Origin: Puffinus mauretanicus
Taxonomy: Eukaryota; Chordata; Aves; Procellariiformes; Procellariidae
Length of the DNA: 64,000 nt
Direction of reading: 5' to 3'
Assembly (NCBI GenBank): GCA_023333565.1
Contig: JAJKFH010003229.1
Span: 4,578,501 to 4,642,500, forward strand
The notes beneath the pieces were generated by a model. That model saw nothing but the letters and a program-made list of their open reading frames with translations, ran no database searches and had not been told where the DNA came from. Position numbers and translations under genes: made by a program. Below are positions 13,001 through 25,000 of this stretch, one piece after another (position 1 is the stretch's first letter; each line of letters starts with the position of its first letter).

Positions 13001-16000
13001 TATTAACCTAAAACACTGCAGAAAGATTTTGCTATTGCAAAATGAAGATGATGGTAGCGTATCACAAATGTACATTGTTGAGGACTACAAACCTTGCCTT
13101 TAACACTTGGGCATGTTCTAGAATTTAGAAAAAAAAAAAGGAAAATCGAAATTGTTATGAAAGGTCCTTGAGTCTGTTGCTTGGCGTGTGTGGATTGGCA
13201 GTGGCAGTTCATCCACCTGATAACAGCTGACTGGTGTGGGCAGGAGGAGGCGGCGCATGTGTTTTGGCAAAAACAAATGCCTATTATTTTGCAAGTGGGA
13301 CTTTCGAGACTTGTTTCTAGGTCCTACTTCCATCCATCTCAGAGGGAAACGCTCTGCTCTGACAATAAATGGACATACTAGTCCAGCTGAGAAATTCTAA
13401 ACATGCTGAAATTGTTGAAAATAGCTGTGAAATTGAATTTTGCATCACAGAAGCTTGAGATGGAGAGATCTGTTTGATCACCAGACTCTGTGCTATCCTC
13501 AGCAAAAGCTTGAGATAGTCTCCCAGTGGAGGGTCCATCCCACAAGATATTTATGGGAAATTGGTGGGTGCATCTGAAGCTAGTTGATAAGAAGACTGAA
13601 TGGTGAAATGCTGTAATTTGAGTGAAGGAATGCTATCATGGTGCCAGACAGCTATTTCTCCCTGCTTAAGGTTTTGGAGGAAAACTGTGACATAATTTTC
13701 TACTGCTTCTGGTTCCCTATAATAGAACAGATTCCTGTCTACTGTGATCTTGTCATTACGGACAGGGCCAGCATGAGTTTTACAGTGAAATCTGGCAGTT
13801 ACGTTGTTTAGAAAATCTCCCCGCATTAGAAGAAATCAGAAATTGTGCCCGTGTACGAAGATCAGTCAGTTCCACAGCAGAACCTTCCTTCTGAAAAAGC
13901 AGCATCTCTTGCGCATCGCTTTCAAGCTTAGTGGTTAGCTTGTAAGACCCATATTTTCACGGCTGACTTTGTAAGGGAAAGGAACAGCAAGTTTACTTCT
14001 TAGAATGATACGTGAAGTTATTTTTACATTTCTAGAATCCCTTAGTCCTACAGGTCCTATGGTGATAGGAGGCTAAGGCACGGATTTCTAGTTACAGTGT
14101 TTGTATGTTGGTTCTGTAAGTCCAGATAGAATAACTAGTCCAGTGAGTGTGTGCGAATGCCTCTGCTTGGGGTTGTACTGGTTATTCAGTTAAAAAGGGC
14201 AGAAATTCGCGTATTCACCGTGCTGTGAACATACGCAGTTAGCTATTGTAATTTCCCCGTTCTTTTCTGAGTTTACTAGCTTGTTTGTGGCTCAGGATTC
14301 AAATTCGGCACCTTCCAGATGGGATTCAGCGCTTTACTTTCTCAGTGCAGGAGAGAGAGAAAATAGGAAAGAACGGGTCACTCAATAACTGAAAAGACTG
14401 AAATGCCAGTGCCTGATTTTAAGTACCTGAATGGCTGTATGCATTGAGGGACTATCTGTGTGCTTTAAGTTAGAAACATGAACCAATTCTACACTGAGGT
14501 AAGGTCCCATACTTGACCCACGGCAGAGCTTTCCCATCTGTCGGTGGAAATGTCTGATATCAAGGGAGCTTTCTAGCCCCTCGCAGGAGTCTTTTTTAGT
14601 GAATTGGATTCATGAATGATATTATTACAGCTGCAAGTGGAATTTGGATGTTCATAAAAGCACTTTGCTCAGTGCTTTGGCGTCCATGAAAAACTAGCTG
14701 GAGCCCCGTGGCCTGACATTTCCCTTGGAAAGGAACCCAGTTGTTCTTTGGTGTTTTTAATACAAAGACAAGAAAAAACTTAGTACTTGTGCACCTCATG
14801 AAGAAAATCCCTTATGAGAAAAGTGTCTCCTGCACCCTCTGCTCAGATTGAAGCAGGTTGTTTTCCCAAATATTTAGTGTTCAAAAGTAGGCCATTTGTT
14901 GAAGTTCAGAGTAGCCCATTTACATCCCAGTTGGCTGGCTGTCAAGCTAGCCACTAAAATATATTATGATTCAAAATGTTAAATACTTCCTCTAAAAGGT
15001 TGGTGGTTGGAAACCACACTTCAAACCAAGGTCGTAAGCATCTTTGAACAGTAAACTTCCCCAGTCTCTAGGGAAAAATAATTAAACACTTTGTTCGCTT
15101 TTAATGAAGCTGACGGTGCATGGGGAGAACTAGTTCTGTTTATTAGACCTCTGATTTACATGATAACTAAGAAAATGCTCTGAAGGCAGCCATTTATTAA
15201 ACAGAAATGAAACTTTGGGCTTTTGAAATGTACCTAGTGCTTTGATTATTTTGGCATAAAATTGATAATTCTAAAAACCTACTTTTTATTTCAAGCAAAG
15301 TTTCAATTGCATCTTCTAAAGGACTGCAATGTACTGTATCTCAAAGGAGCCTTATCAATATGCTTATGCTTCCAATCTGATCTGTTCTCAGCTTCTTAAT
15401 CATAGAGGAAACTACCTTGGCTGTCTGTATCTACTTGTCTTTTTTTTTTCCTTTTAATTTTTAACTCAAATCTATCATTACCTTTTCAGGAGCACAGAAT
15501 AGCTGAAGCAGTAGTTGAAGATAATCCCTGAAAAACTTAATGGTGATACATGTGGACTTTGCTAGTGGCATAGTGCAGAAGCAGCTCCTGAATTACATTC
15601 AGGAAGCTAAAAAAGCAGTAAATACTATCTAAGTATTAACTGTATATGCAAAGAACTGAAGGAGTTGTCTGGGGTGTGATGTGATTAGGAGCATTTAAGA
15701 ACATCTGATCTGAAAATCCCTGTCAGACCTCAGTAGGTTGGTGTCACTGTTGATGCTTGTGAACAATGTAAAAAAAAGCCTTGACCATTTTAAACCCCAC
15801 CAAGTGAAGGTCACCTTGAATATTTTTCAGTCAGAATGTTTTCCATAAGGAAAGTCTGTTTCTATGGGGAATATACTGAATTTGCTCATACTTCACTGAG
15901 TATTCTGGGAAAGAATTAAACTGAAGAATTTTGATTGTGTAGAAATAGTTGTAAATAGTGCATTTTTAAAGCAAAATGTTTTCAACTTGTTTGAAAACAC

Positions 16001-19000
16001 CTTTGCTTTTTGAAATGTATTTTATTTTATGCAGAAAAGTAATAAAAGTAGTGTTAAAAATGAAACTGGGAGAAAACATTCTGCTTGACAGTCTCAGAAG
16101 AATTTAATTAAGCTCAGCTGAAAAATACTGGCTGACAGAAGAAATTGTAATGAAATGTTCCGTTCTAATTCTGAATAGAAAATAAAATTTGAGGTTCTAG
16201 AATTTATACAAAAATTTTAGCACTTACACAGGATAAACACAAGGAAGGTGGTTTGCAAAAATTAAATGGCAAAACTGATGGAAGATGAGTTTCTTAGTTA
16301 GAAACCTTTCACTTGCTTTTAAAGATAAAGGAGAACAATAATAAACCCCTTTGGCTTGGCCTATAAATTAGTGAAATCTGTGGAGCAATCTCCACTGACC
16401 TTCATGTGTTCTCGCTCAAGTCCTTCAGAAATTCAGAAGCAATTCTTAATTGAAGTGTGAAAAAGTAAATAAGCTCTGCAGGACCTTCTTGATTAGGATG
16501 CCTACTTTGACTGGAAGGATAAAGGCTAACCTTGAATTTAGAGTATAAATAAGCTGAAATTCCAAAGTGCCCATCAGAGCATTAAAGTCACTGTAGCGCT
16601 CTTTCCTAATTCTGTTCCCTTTCAGGATATCTCTATATTTTCTTTGGCAGTAATACCCGAGGAAGTCTTTGCCCCTTTTTTTATTAACAGCGATCCATGT
16701 GGGGATTTGTTTTACAGTGTGGCTCCAGTTGAATGACACCACTAAAGGGGACAGTGAACTTCGGAGTGAGGTTGGAAATGGGCAGGTAGCGGTGAGGATG
16801 ACTTTTAAGCTTTGCCACCAGAGAAAGGTTATCACTTAGAATTGGCCTTGATTTAAAAAAAATAAAAGAGGTCTTAAATACAATGTTTTGAGTCAGGAAG
16901 AGATGAAGCATCGTTAGCTTTGTGCCATTACATGTGAATAATGATTAAGTGAACTGAACAGGCAGTAGTTACTGTTCATTAAGCCTTACTTGAACTGCTA
17001 CAGATCTGAATCAATTTGCAAACGACCGTAAGTAAAACCTAGGATCTGTTTGTGTTTTCCAGGGTGTGCAGACTTGCATCTTCTGGATATGTTGACACCT
17101 ACCGAAAGAAAAAGGCAGGGGTACATCCACGAGCTCATTGTCACGGAAGAGAACTATGTAAATGATCTGCAGTTGGTCACAGAGGTAAGACGGCACAGCA
17201 GCTTTAGGAGCAGGTTTTAATCGCTCATGTTTTTAAAGTAAATCAATAATTTCACTGCACAAACTCATTTTATATCACTGCTGTGTTTGACTTCCTAGGG
17301 ATGATCTGTATTAAATTTTCATCTGTCTGTCTATCTATCTCTATAGATGTATGCATGCATGTAACTAATGTTAAGCCCTTGTGTTACCGTCACCAAAACG
17401 CTGATGTTTCAAATATCATTCTAGTAAACCCTTTTTGCTCCTGATTTTGAATGTTTATTTCTCATGTATAAGTTCTTAAAGCTTGAGGCGCTTTATGTGC
17501 CAGTTCCCACATTCACAGTGGCACTCAGTTATCACTTACTGTGATTTTCTTTAAATGTTACAAGGTGCATCTCTTATGTGGAAAAAAAAGGAACTAGTAC
17601 AGGCAACTGACTTAGCCAATTCTTTTGACAGAGAGGGAAAGCCCTTTTTTGAAAAAGAGGTCAAGATGTGCAAACCTGAGACACTATGAGATAAATCAGA
17701 ACTTCCATAAAAGAGTCCAAAGTAAAATGTATTTTAAGTTGCATTATCAAAGTAATCCTGGGATATTTTGCAGGAGACCTCTGCCTAAAATTCCTGTTTC
17801 AAACAGATTATCCATGTCATAATTAACACCACCAACACAAATTTACGGTATTCTCTTTTAATGCCGCTCACAAACATATTATCAGGGAACACGATGGATC
17901 TCTGGGGCACAGCGCATGCTTGAAATCTGAGCTTCCACCGAGTGTCAAGTGCTACTCTGATGTGAAGTTTTCTCAGCTCCAGACGAAGGAAATGAGCATC
18001 ATCAAGTTCTTAGTCACTTTGATTATACTTACCATATACTTTCTAAATTGCTTACTTTTCTGAATCTATAGATCTTCCAGAAACCACTAATGGAATCTGA
18101 GCTGCTGACAGAAAAAGAAGTTGCTATGATTTTTGTTAATTGGAAGGAGCTGATTATGTGCAATATAAAACTACTGAAGTAAGTTTTTTTTCTCCATACT
18201 TAGCAAGAACAAAATCATGGGCCTCTCCCCCGGCTTCTCCTTTTAGCTGCATGAAAATATTTGCCACTTATGCAAGTAGTAACCAAAAGGGCCATGCGTT
18301 TTCCCTTGTTGGAAAAAGCAAATTATTAACAATGTTTGCTATCGCTTATTGTTGTTGTGGAGGAAAATCCAGCAGTTCTTTGCTGAGTAAGTATTTGCAC
18401 TTACTTTGTTCTTGGTGTACATGGGCCTCAGAAGGCAAGATCAACCTCTCCTACAGAGAAGCGCCTGCCGAGGCTACCCACAGTCCTGTCATAGATTTTT
18501 ACTTCCTCTGTCACAGCCCATACCCAGTTCCAGTCCTATTATCCGAGAATGCAAAACAAAGCACAACAACCTCTGCCTCCCTTACTCTGAGTTAGCTGAT
18601 GCACTCCGGCAGTTACTGTAGGCTTATAGCACCTGAATGAGCCGTTTTGTGAGAAGCGGCACCAACAAAGCCTGGTTTCCTATGGATTTGTGTCCAGTGT
18701 ACCCTGCACCCTTCCTTCCAAAGTCTCCGGGTACTGCAGCTCCAACTCTCTACCATGAAACTCCACGCGGTGCAAGTACCTTTATTTCTCCCTTCATTCT
18801 CTGTGGCTTCCGATGGATCCAGTCTTCCTACCTGCATCCTTCTCACCCATCCCTACTGCCTCAGCAAGACACAGTAAATGCTGTGGCTGGTTTGGAGGCA
18901 CGTGCACGCGGGTTGCTCATCTGGCCATTGCCAGAGAAAATGAGTAAGGATTGAGTTAAACCTGCATCTTCATAAGCAAGAGGATTAATACATAAAAATA

Positions 19001-22000
19001 AAAAGGTTTCTTTCTCCCAACTGAGCTGCTAATTTTCATTGAACTTACAGGGATTTTAGAACTCCTCTATTGTGAAATGTGTTTGAAAGTGGCCCACAAG
19101 TTGATAAGTTATGACAAGTTATGATAAGTTACGATAAGCAATAGGACAAAAGCAGATGGCTCGATGACAATAAACCTCCTTTCCCTAGGAAACCAGGCTA
19201 AAAACTGGAAGTAGCTTTGGGCTTAAAGTAGTGGTAAGGTTTTTATCCCTCATTCAAGACCATATCTGTTACTCTCTTTCTAAACTAATAAAAAAGGAAA
19301 TTACATTCCTTTTCATATCTGATCTGGCATTGCATTAAGTTAATGTCAAGTAACAGTTCAGTGACCACAAGAGGGAAGAATGTTGTTGGCTGAGGGTGCA
19401 ATCTTGATTATTGTATTCTTACAATATGCAATAAATCTGGTGACTGATCTATTTATTATTCAGGGGTCTCTTTATTTCAGTAATGAATAAGAATCAAACC
19501 GTTTATTTCATAACTGAGGAATCATTCTTTAGTGGTCTACTTATAAAACACACATGACCTTTTCACGTTTAGGGCTTTGCGTGTGCGTAAGAAGATGTCT
19601 GGAGAGAAGATGCCAGTGAAAATGATTGGTGACATACTGACAGCTCAGCTGCCACACATGCAGCCTTACATTCGGTTCTGCAGCTGCCAGCTCAATGGGG
19701 CAGCCCTCATCCAGCAGAAGACAGATGAAGTCCCTGAGTTCAAGGAGTTTGTTAAAGTAAGAGAAGAAGCAATCACCATGAATTTTGTACACTGTAAATT
19801 TAGCTCATCATTTTGCTGATTTGCAAAACATAGTCTCAAATAGTGCTCTACGTTGGGCTAGAATGAAGAGTCTTCAGACTTAAGCACTCATTGGAAGAAT
19901 ACATTTTTTCATTGAAGGAATACATTTTTTCGAACAACTATAGAGCCATAAAATACTTTGTTTAATAGTGGTTTTGCTGTAAAATGCTGGGACAGTAAGA
20001 AGAGGCCCTTCTCTTGTACAGGCAAGGCCGGTGAAGAATATGTTGTAAAAAATACAAGAAACTCTTCTGCACTGATATTGTTTGTGATCCAAGAACAGAT
20101 TTAGCTGAGGCATGGTGTTCATTTGTTGCCTTACCTTTTCCTTTCTTGGAGGAGCTCATTTTGCAGGGTTTTAAACAAACTGACTAACACCGTTTTACCT
20201 CTCTAATGTTTCAGAGGTTAGCAATGGATCCTCGCTGTAAAGGAATGCCACTATCAAGTTTTCTACTAAAGCCTATGCAACGGGTAACGAGATACCCACT
20301 AATAATTAAAAATGTACGTTCTTTTGCAAAGATGATGGTTTTGATGCTTTGCTTATAGCTTAATGACAGGGTCGTTTCCCTATTTGTGTCAAGCTTTGTC
20401 ACTGGTAGATATCTGATGTGCTAGAGAATGTGGGGTATCCTTTTGTGTTTGATCACACTAGAGCAAATGCGGTAACTCATTTGGCTTCCGTGAAATGACT
20501 GTATTTCCATTAGAAACAGAAGTGAAACTTGCACACAAAAAACCAAAAGGCAGTAAATGCTGAATGACAATTTTAAAATTCAGATAACAGGAGTAACGGG
20601 TCAATCTTATGCTCATCTTTGCCTTTTTTCACAGTGTCATTCCCTCCCCACGGTCTGGTAAATGACATTCAGTGTGCAAGCCTGAATGCCAAATTGTTGC
20701 AAGTTACCTTACTGCGCAGCTTGCATTGCTGGATAACTTACAACCCTTTCCTAACTTTCATTTGTTGCCTAACGCTTACCATCCTGAATAATGCTATTGA
20801 ACTTGGCCCAAGACTTTTGCAGGAAAGAATTATAAATTGGATGTTGGCATTTAAGAGATTCCTTAAACAGTCACGGATATATTTTCCATGGCTGGAATTC
20901 GCATGCTTATGTCAGAAGAGCGAGCAGTGTAGTGATGCAAAGGCTCTGCAGGCAGGCATTCATTTCAGCTGTTCACAAACAGACTGTGAGTTTGTCTCCT
21001 ATTTTTCATGTTTGTCAAGGAGGAAAAGAAATTTGGAACCTACTGGCTGGCTCTGATGAAAATAAATAAAACAGAAGTATAGGGCTGACAACATGAATAC
21101 GTTTTAACTGCAGATAACAGAAAAGGCTAATGTATTTTATTTATCTGTAGATAATAGAAAACACTCCTGAAAACCACCCTGACCACAGTCACTTGAAGCA
21201 TGCTCTTGAGAAAGCAGAAGAATTATGTTCTCAAGTAAATGAAGGCGTGCGGGAGAAGGAAAATTCAGATAGGCTGGAGTGGATCCAGGCTCACGTTCAG
21301 TGTGAAGGCCTGTCGGAGGTAAACAAAGTGCTATCTAGAGTAACGCAAACGTGGGCGCACTTCTCCACCGGTCGGGAAGAAACCATGGCTCACTTACGGC
21401 ACTGCATCAGGGGACAAACGGTGTAATTAATCTAGTCGTCTAATCTTCAATCATTTGTTTTCATCTTTCTTTGGCTCCCTTTCGCTCCTGCACGTAATCC
21501 TTTTTGCTGCTCGTGTTATTGCCTTCTGTATGATAAATGCTGCTTTTGTTGCCTGCCTCTGGACTAGTGCCAGGTTCAGTGCTGCAATTTTCGACCACAA
21601 CTTTCCAGTTTCATAGATCTTTATAATACAGCGGTTATTGTACTGCTGTATCTCATCGTGAAGCTATACCTGACCATCCTGGAGTGCTTTAAAACGCATC
21701 ACAGAAAATATTTTTTGTGATAAAACTTTGTATCCATTTTGAAAACTCAAGAATACTGATCAAGTCTCTCGCAAGACTTTACAGAGAGAATCACTGCCTC
21801 CCATTGCATACTATTTTTTAAGGTAACATGCTAAGTTTCTCTACTGAAACTATAATGAAAATATTGTGTCGGTGTGTCCTGCAAAAGGATGGAGGTTATT
21901 TTGATGGCCTCCCTATTATTGGTGAAGATAATAGAGGCAGACAGATCACAACTTGATTTTCAAAGTATGCATTGAGTTTTCAGTTCTAGAAGATAAAAAA

Positions 22001-25000
22001 ATAGTAAGCACTGGTTGGTTTATAAACTGGAAAACATTGCATTTCATCTTATGAAATCTAACTGTTTCAGGGGAAAGACAGGTATGACAATTTTAGAAGG
22101 GTCAGAGTCACGTTCAAGTGTCTTATAACTACTGCCTGAAGGAAGCTGGCTGCTTTTGTCTTCTGTACATGATGTCTGGCCCTAGAACACCAAAAATATT
22201 ACCTGAAAGACCAATTGGATGCTTGCCGACACGGTAACGCCAGCAGCGGCCTTGAACCTGTGGCAAGGAGTGGTCCGACCCTTCCCCAGTTTTCTGGCTG
22301 AGATGTTTCTGATCTCTAAAAGGAGCCACTCCAGATCTAGCTGCCTGGCCAAGTAGGATGGCAAGAACCGTACCATCACCTAGTGAAAATAAACCTGAAA
22401 ATGACACTTCAGGAAAGGGCAAGCCTCTGCTCCTCTGCTAACAACCTCCAGATGAGTCTTAAATTCTGCCAGTTCCAGCCGCTGGTCAGCACCTGACCTC
22501 TAACTGCAGGTATCGTGGGGACACACAGACAGGTTATGTGGAAGTCCTTTGGTATGTTTTAGTGGGTGAAATTCAAACACAACTTGTTAAGAAAGCTCGG
22601 CATTTGGAGAGGCTATTTGCATAACTACTGCTAGTGCGGGACAAGTCACCATCAGCTCAGTTCCACTCAGATGCATGCGCGTGGCAGAGAAACTCGAAAG
22701 GAGGCACAAATGCTTTTGGCTTCTCTCTGACTGTCCAGGCCATGCCCGAGCAACTGATGGGCTGCCTTAAAGTTAATTTTCGCGTAGCCTTTCTATGACT
22801 TGCACTGCTTATCATGCGCAAGGCAGAGACATCGCTCATCATCCCTGTGACACAACTTGAAACTAATGTCAGGACTCAAAACTATATTTGATCTCTTTCA
22901 GGGGAACCTCGATTGTTTTACTTTATACAGTGCGTTGTTGTTCTTCTTCTACTTTTCGCAGCAACTCGTATTTAATTCTGTTACAAACTGCTTGGGACCA
23001 CGCAAGTTTCTGCACAGTGGGAAACTCTATAAAGCCAAGAGTAACAAGGAACTGTATGGCTTTCTGTTCAACGATTTCCTCCTCCTGACTCAGATCATAA
23101 AACCTCTTGGCTCTTCTGGCACAGACAAGGTCTTCAGCCCCAAGTCTAATCTACAATACAAAATGTACAAAACTGTGAGTACCCCTCTTAAACGGTGACT
23201 GAGATGGTTACATGCTAACAGTGTGTATAGCAGGCAGCAGCGCCCATACTGGAGCCATAGCCTTTGTATAGAAGAGGTTTGAAAGCTTTGGCATGTGCTG
23301 GGGATTCCAGGGACTGATGGGGAGAAAGCTGGTTGTTTGCTTTACCGAGATAAGAAAAGATGCTTTTGAAGCTTTGCTAAAACAACCTCTTCAACAGAGG
23401 TCACGTGCACCAGGGAGTGATGGGGAGAGTAGTGTTTGCTGCTGTTTGTGGGAAAGGAGAGATTGCTATGCTTCATGAGGCTGCTTGCTTACTTCAGGAG
23501 AAGTGTTCCCAGACTCTGGAGGCACCTATATCTCTGCTAATAAGAAAATTTTTTAAAATGACATATCTGAAGAAAGATGGGAGGCAGGCAGAAGGGGAAA
23601 GATACTGCAGGCACAAGATAAATCTGTTGTAAATTGCTCTGTGTTGAATGCATCTCTTCAGATATTGTGCGGTAGAACTCTAGCTTTGCCTAATGTTTTA
23701 CAGCCCATTTTTCTAAATGAGGTACTAGTAAAATTACCCACAGACCCTTCTGGAGATGAGCCCATCTTCCATATCTCCCACATTGATAGAGTCTATACAC
23801 TCCGGGCTGAAAGCATTAATGAAAGGTAAGTACCTGCATAGGCCATGTTAGTACTGAGTCTGAAGTCTGGTGCAAATGTATATGATGTACACATGCATAG
23901 CAGTCTCTGAGCAGTTTATCGTGCAAGACTGGAGAATTCCTTCTGCTTGAGAATACGGTGATGCTCAATATATGAAAAGGAGGGAGAAATAATGATGTTT
24001 CCTGAATTCCAGTATGACCAAAGTGAAATGGCTAGGAGGGCTGGTATATAGGCTGTATTTCACAACATTTTGTGTTAGTGTAAGGAAGCCAAAAGATGCA
24101 ATCCTCCCTTCTTCTGGTAACATTTTTTTGTGCCATTGCAAGCATTTGTTTGGCTGCATGTTGAATGAGATTCAGGAACAGGTCAGAATTAGAACTCGAA
24201 GCAAAAACTTACGCAACTAAACCCAGTTAGTCTTAATCTGCTTTAGTTCAGACTGAAACAGTCAAAGGAACGGCAAACTCAAAACCTCAGCTGGTGATTT
24301 TTATCTCTGGCAAGCTTATGGAGGCAGATTACACTGACTTATACTGAAAAGGTTTCTCTACAGAAATGTAAGGTCTGGAAAGATAACTTCTGTTAAAAAA
24401 TGAAGCTGAAAGTGCAGCAAACCCCTTCCCCGTAGTATAGACATTGTGTTATGCCACCTTGCAAATGTATGGCCCCTAAAAATTCTGATGCATAAAAATG
24501 GGTAAAACGTCTTTGCTCCCTGCCTGCCTGACAGTGCTATTCATTATTATTTATACACAAAGTTTTTCTTGCAAAAGATCATACTTTTATGGGTCCCATT
24601 TGTCCTTTGGGATGCTGTCTGTCCCTCTATGCCAGAGAATGAACGAGCATCGTGGTTAGACCCTTGGTGATGAAAATCGACACAGCCTGTTCAACTTAGG
24701 ATCTCTAGCACAAATCAGACTATAGCAATAATCATCTGTTCTGCGTCAGAGCACTCACAGCAGTGGTCAGAAACATCTAAACTCTGCACCACATTCATCC
24801 TACCTAGCTCGAGGAACTTCAGCGAGAAGCTTAGGCACGCTACGCCGAACCGCCGGTGGAAGGAGCCAGATCTTCGTACACTGAACGCCCTCTGGAGGTG
24901 CCTGCCTCTCTCCATGCCCTATAGAGAGAGCCCACGGGAACTGCTATCTGAGTTTGGGTGCTCTAGGCAAATGCCTATACTTAGGGGATACAGCCTTTAA

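Larger units (their letters stand above)
6840..17062 (+). other. ITSN1 long-isoform intron between SH3E and DH exons
   Basis: A 10.2-kb intron, spliced out whole in the long form. It contains the short-isoform terminal exon from 7158 and a GA/GATA microsatellite near 10067. From about 11.7 to 12.4 kb base composition is more GC-rich, with overlapping open frames (11724-12170, 11975-12211) that lack any recognisable domain. I see no other exon in 12.4-17.0 kb. Confidence 0.75.

Noticed and set aside
19368..19385. CTCF-like ACCACAAGAGGGAAG (also at 46298)
   Set aside because: The core lacks the GGC end of the CTCF consensus; a partial match only.
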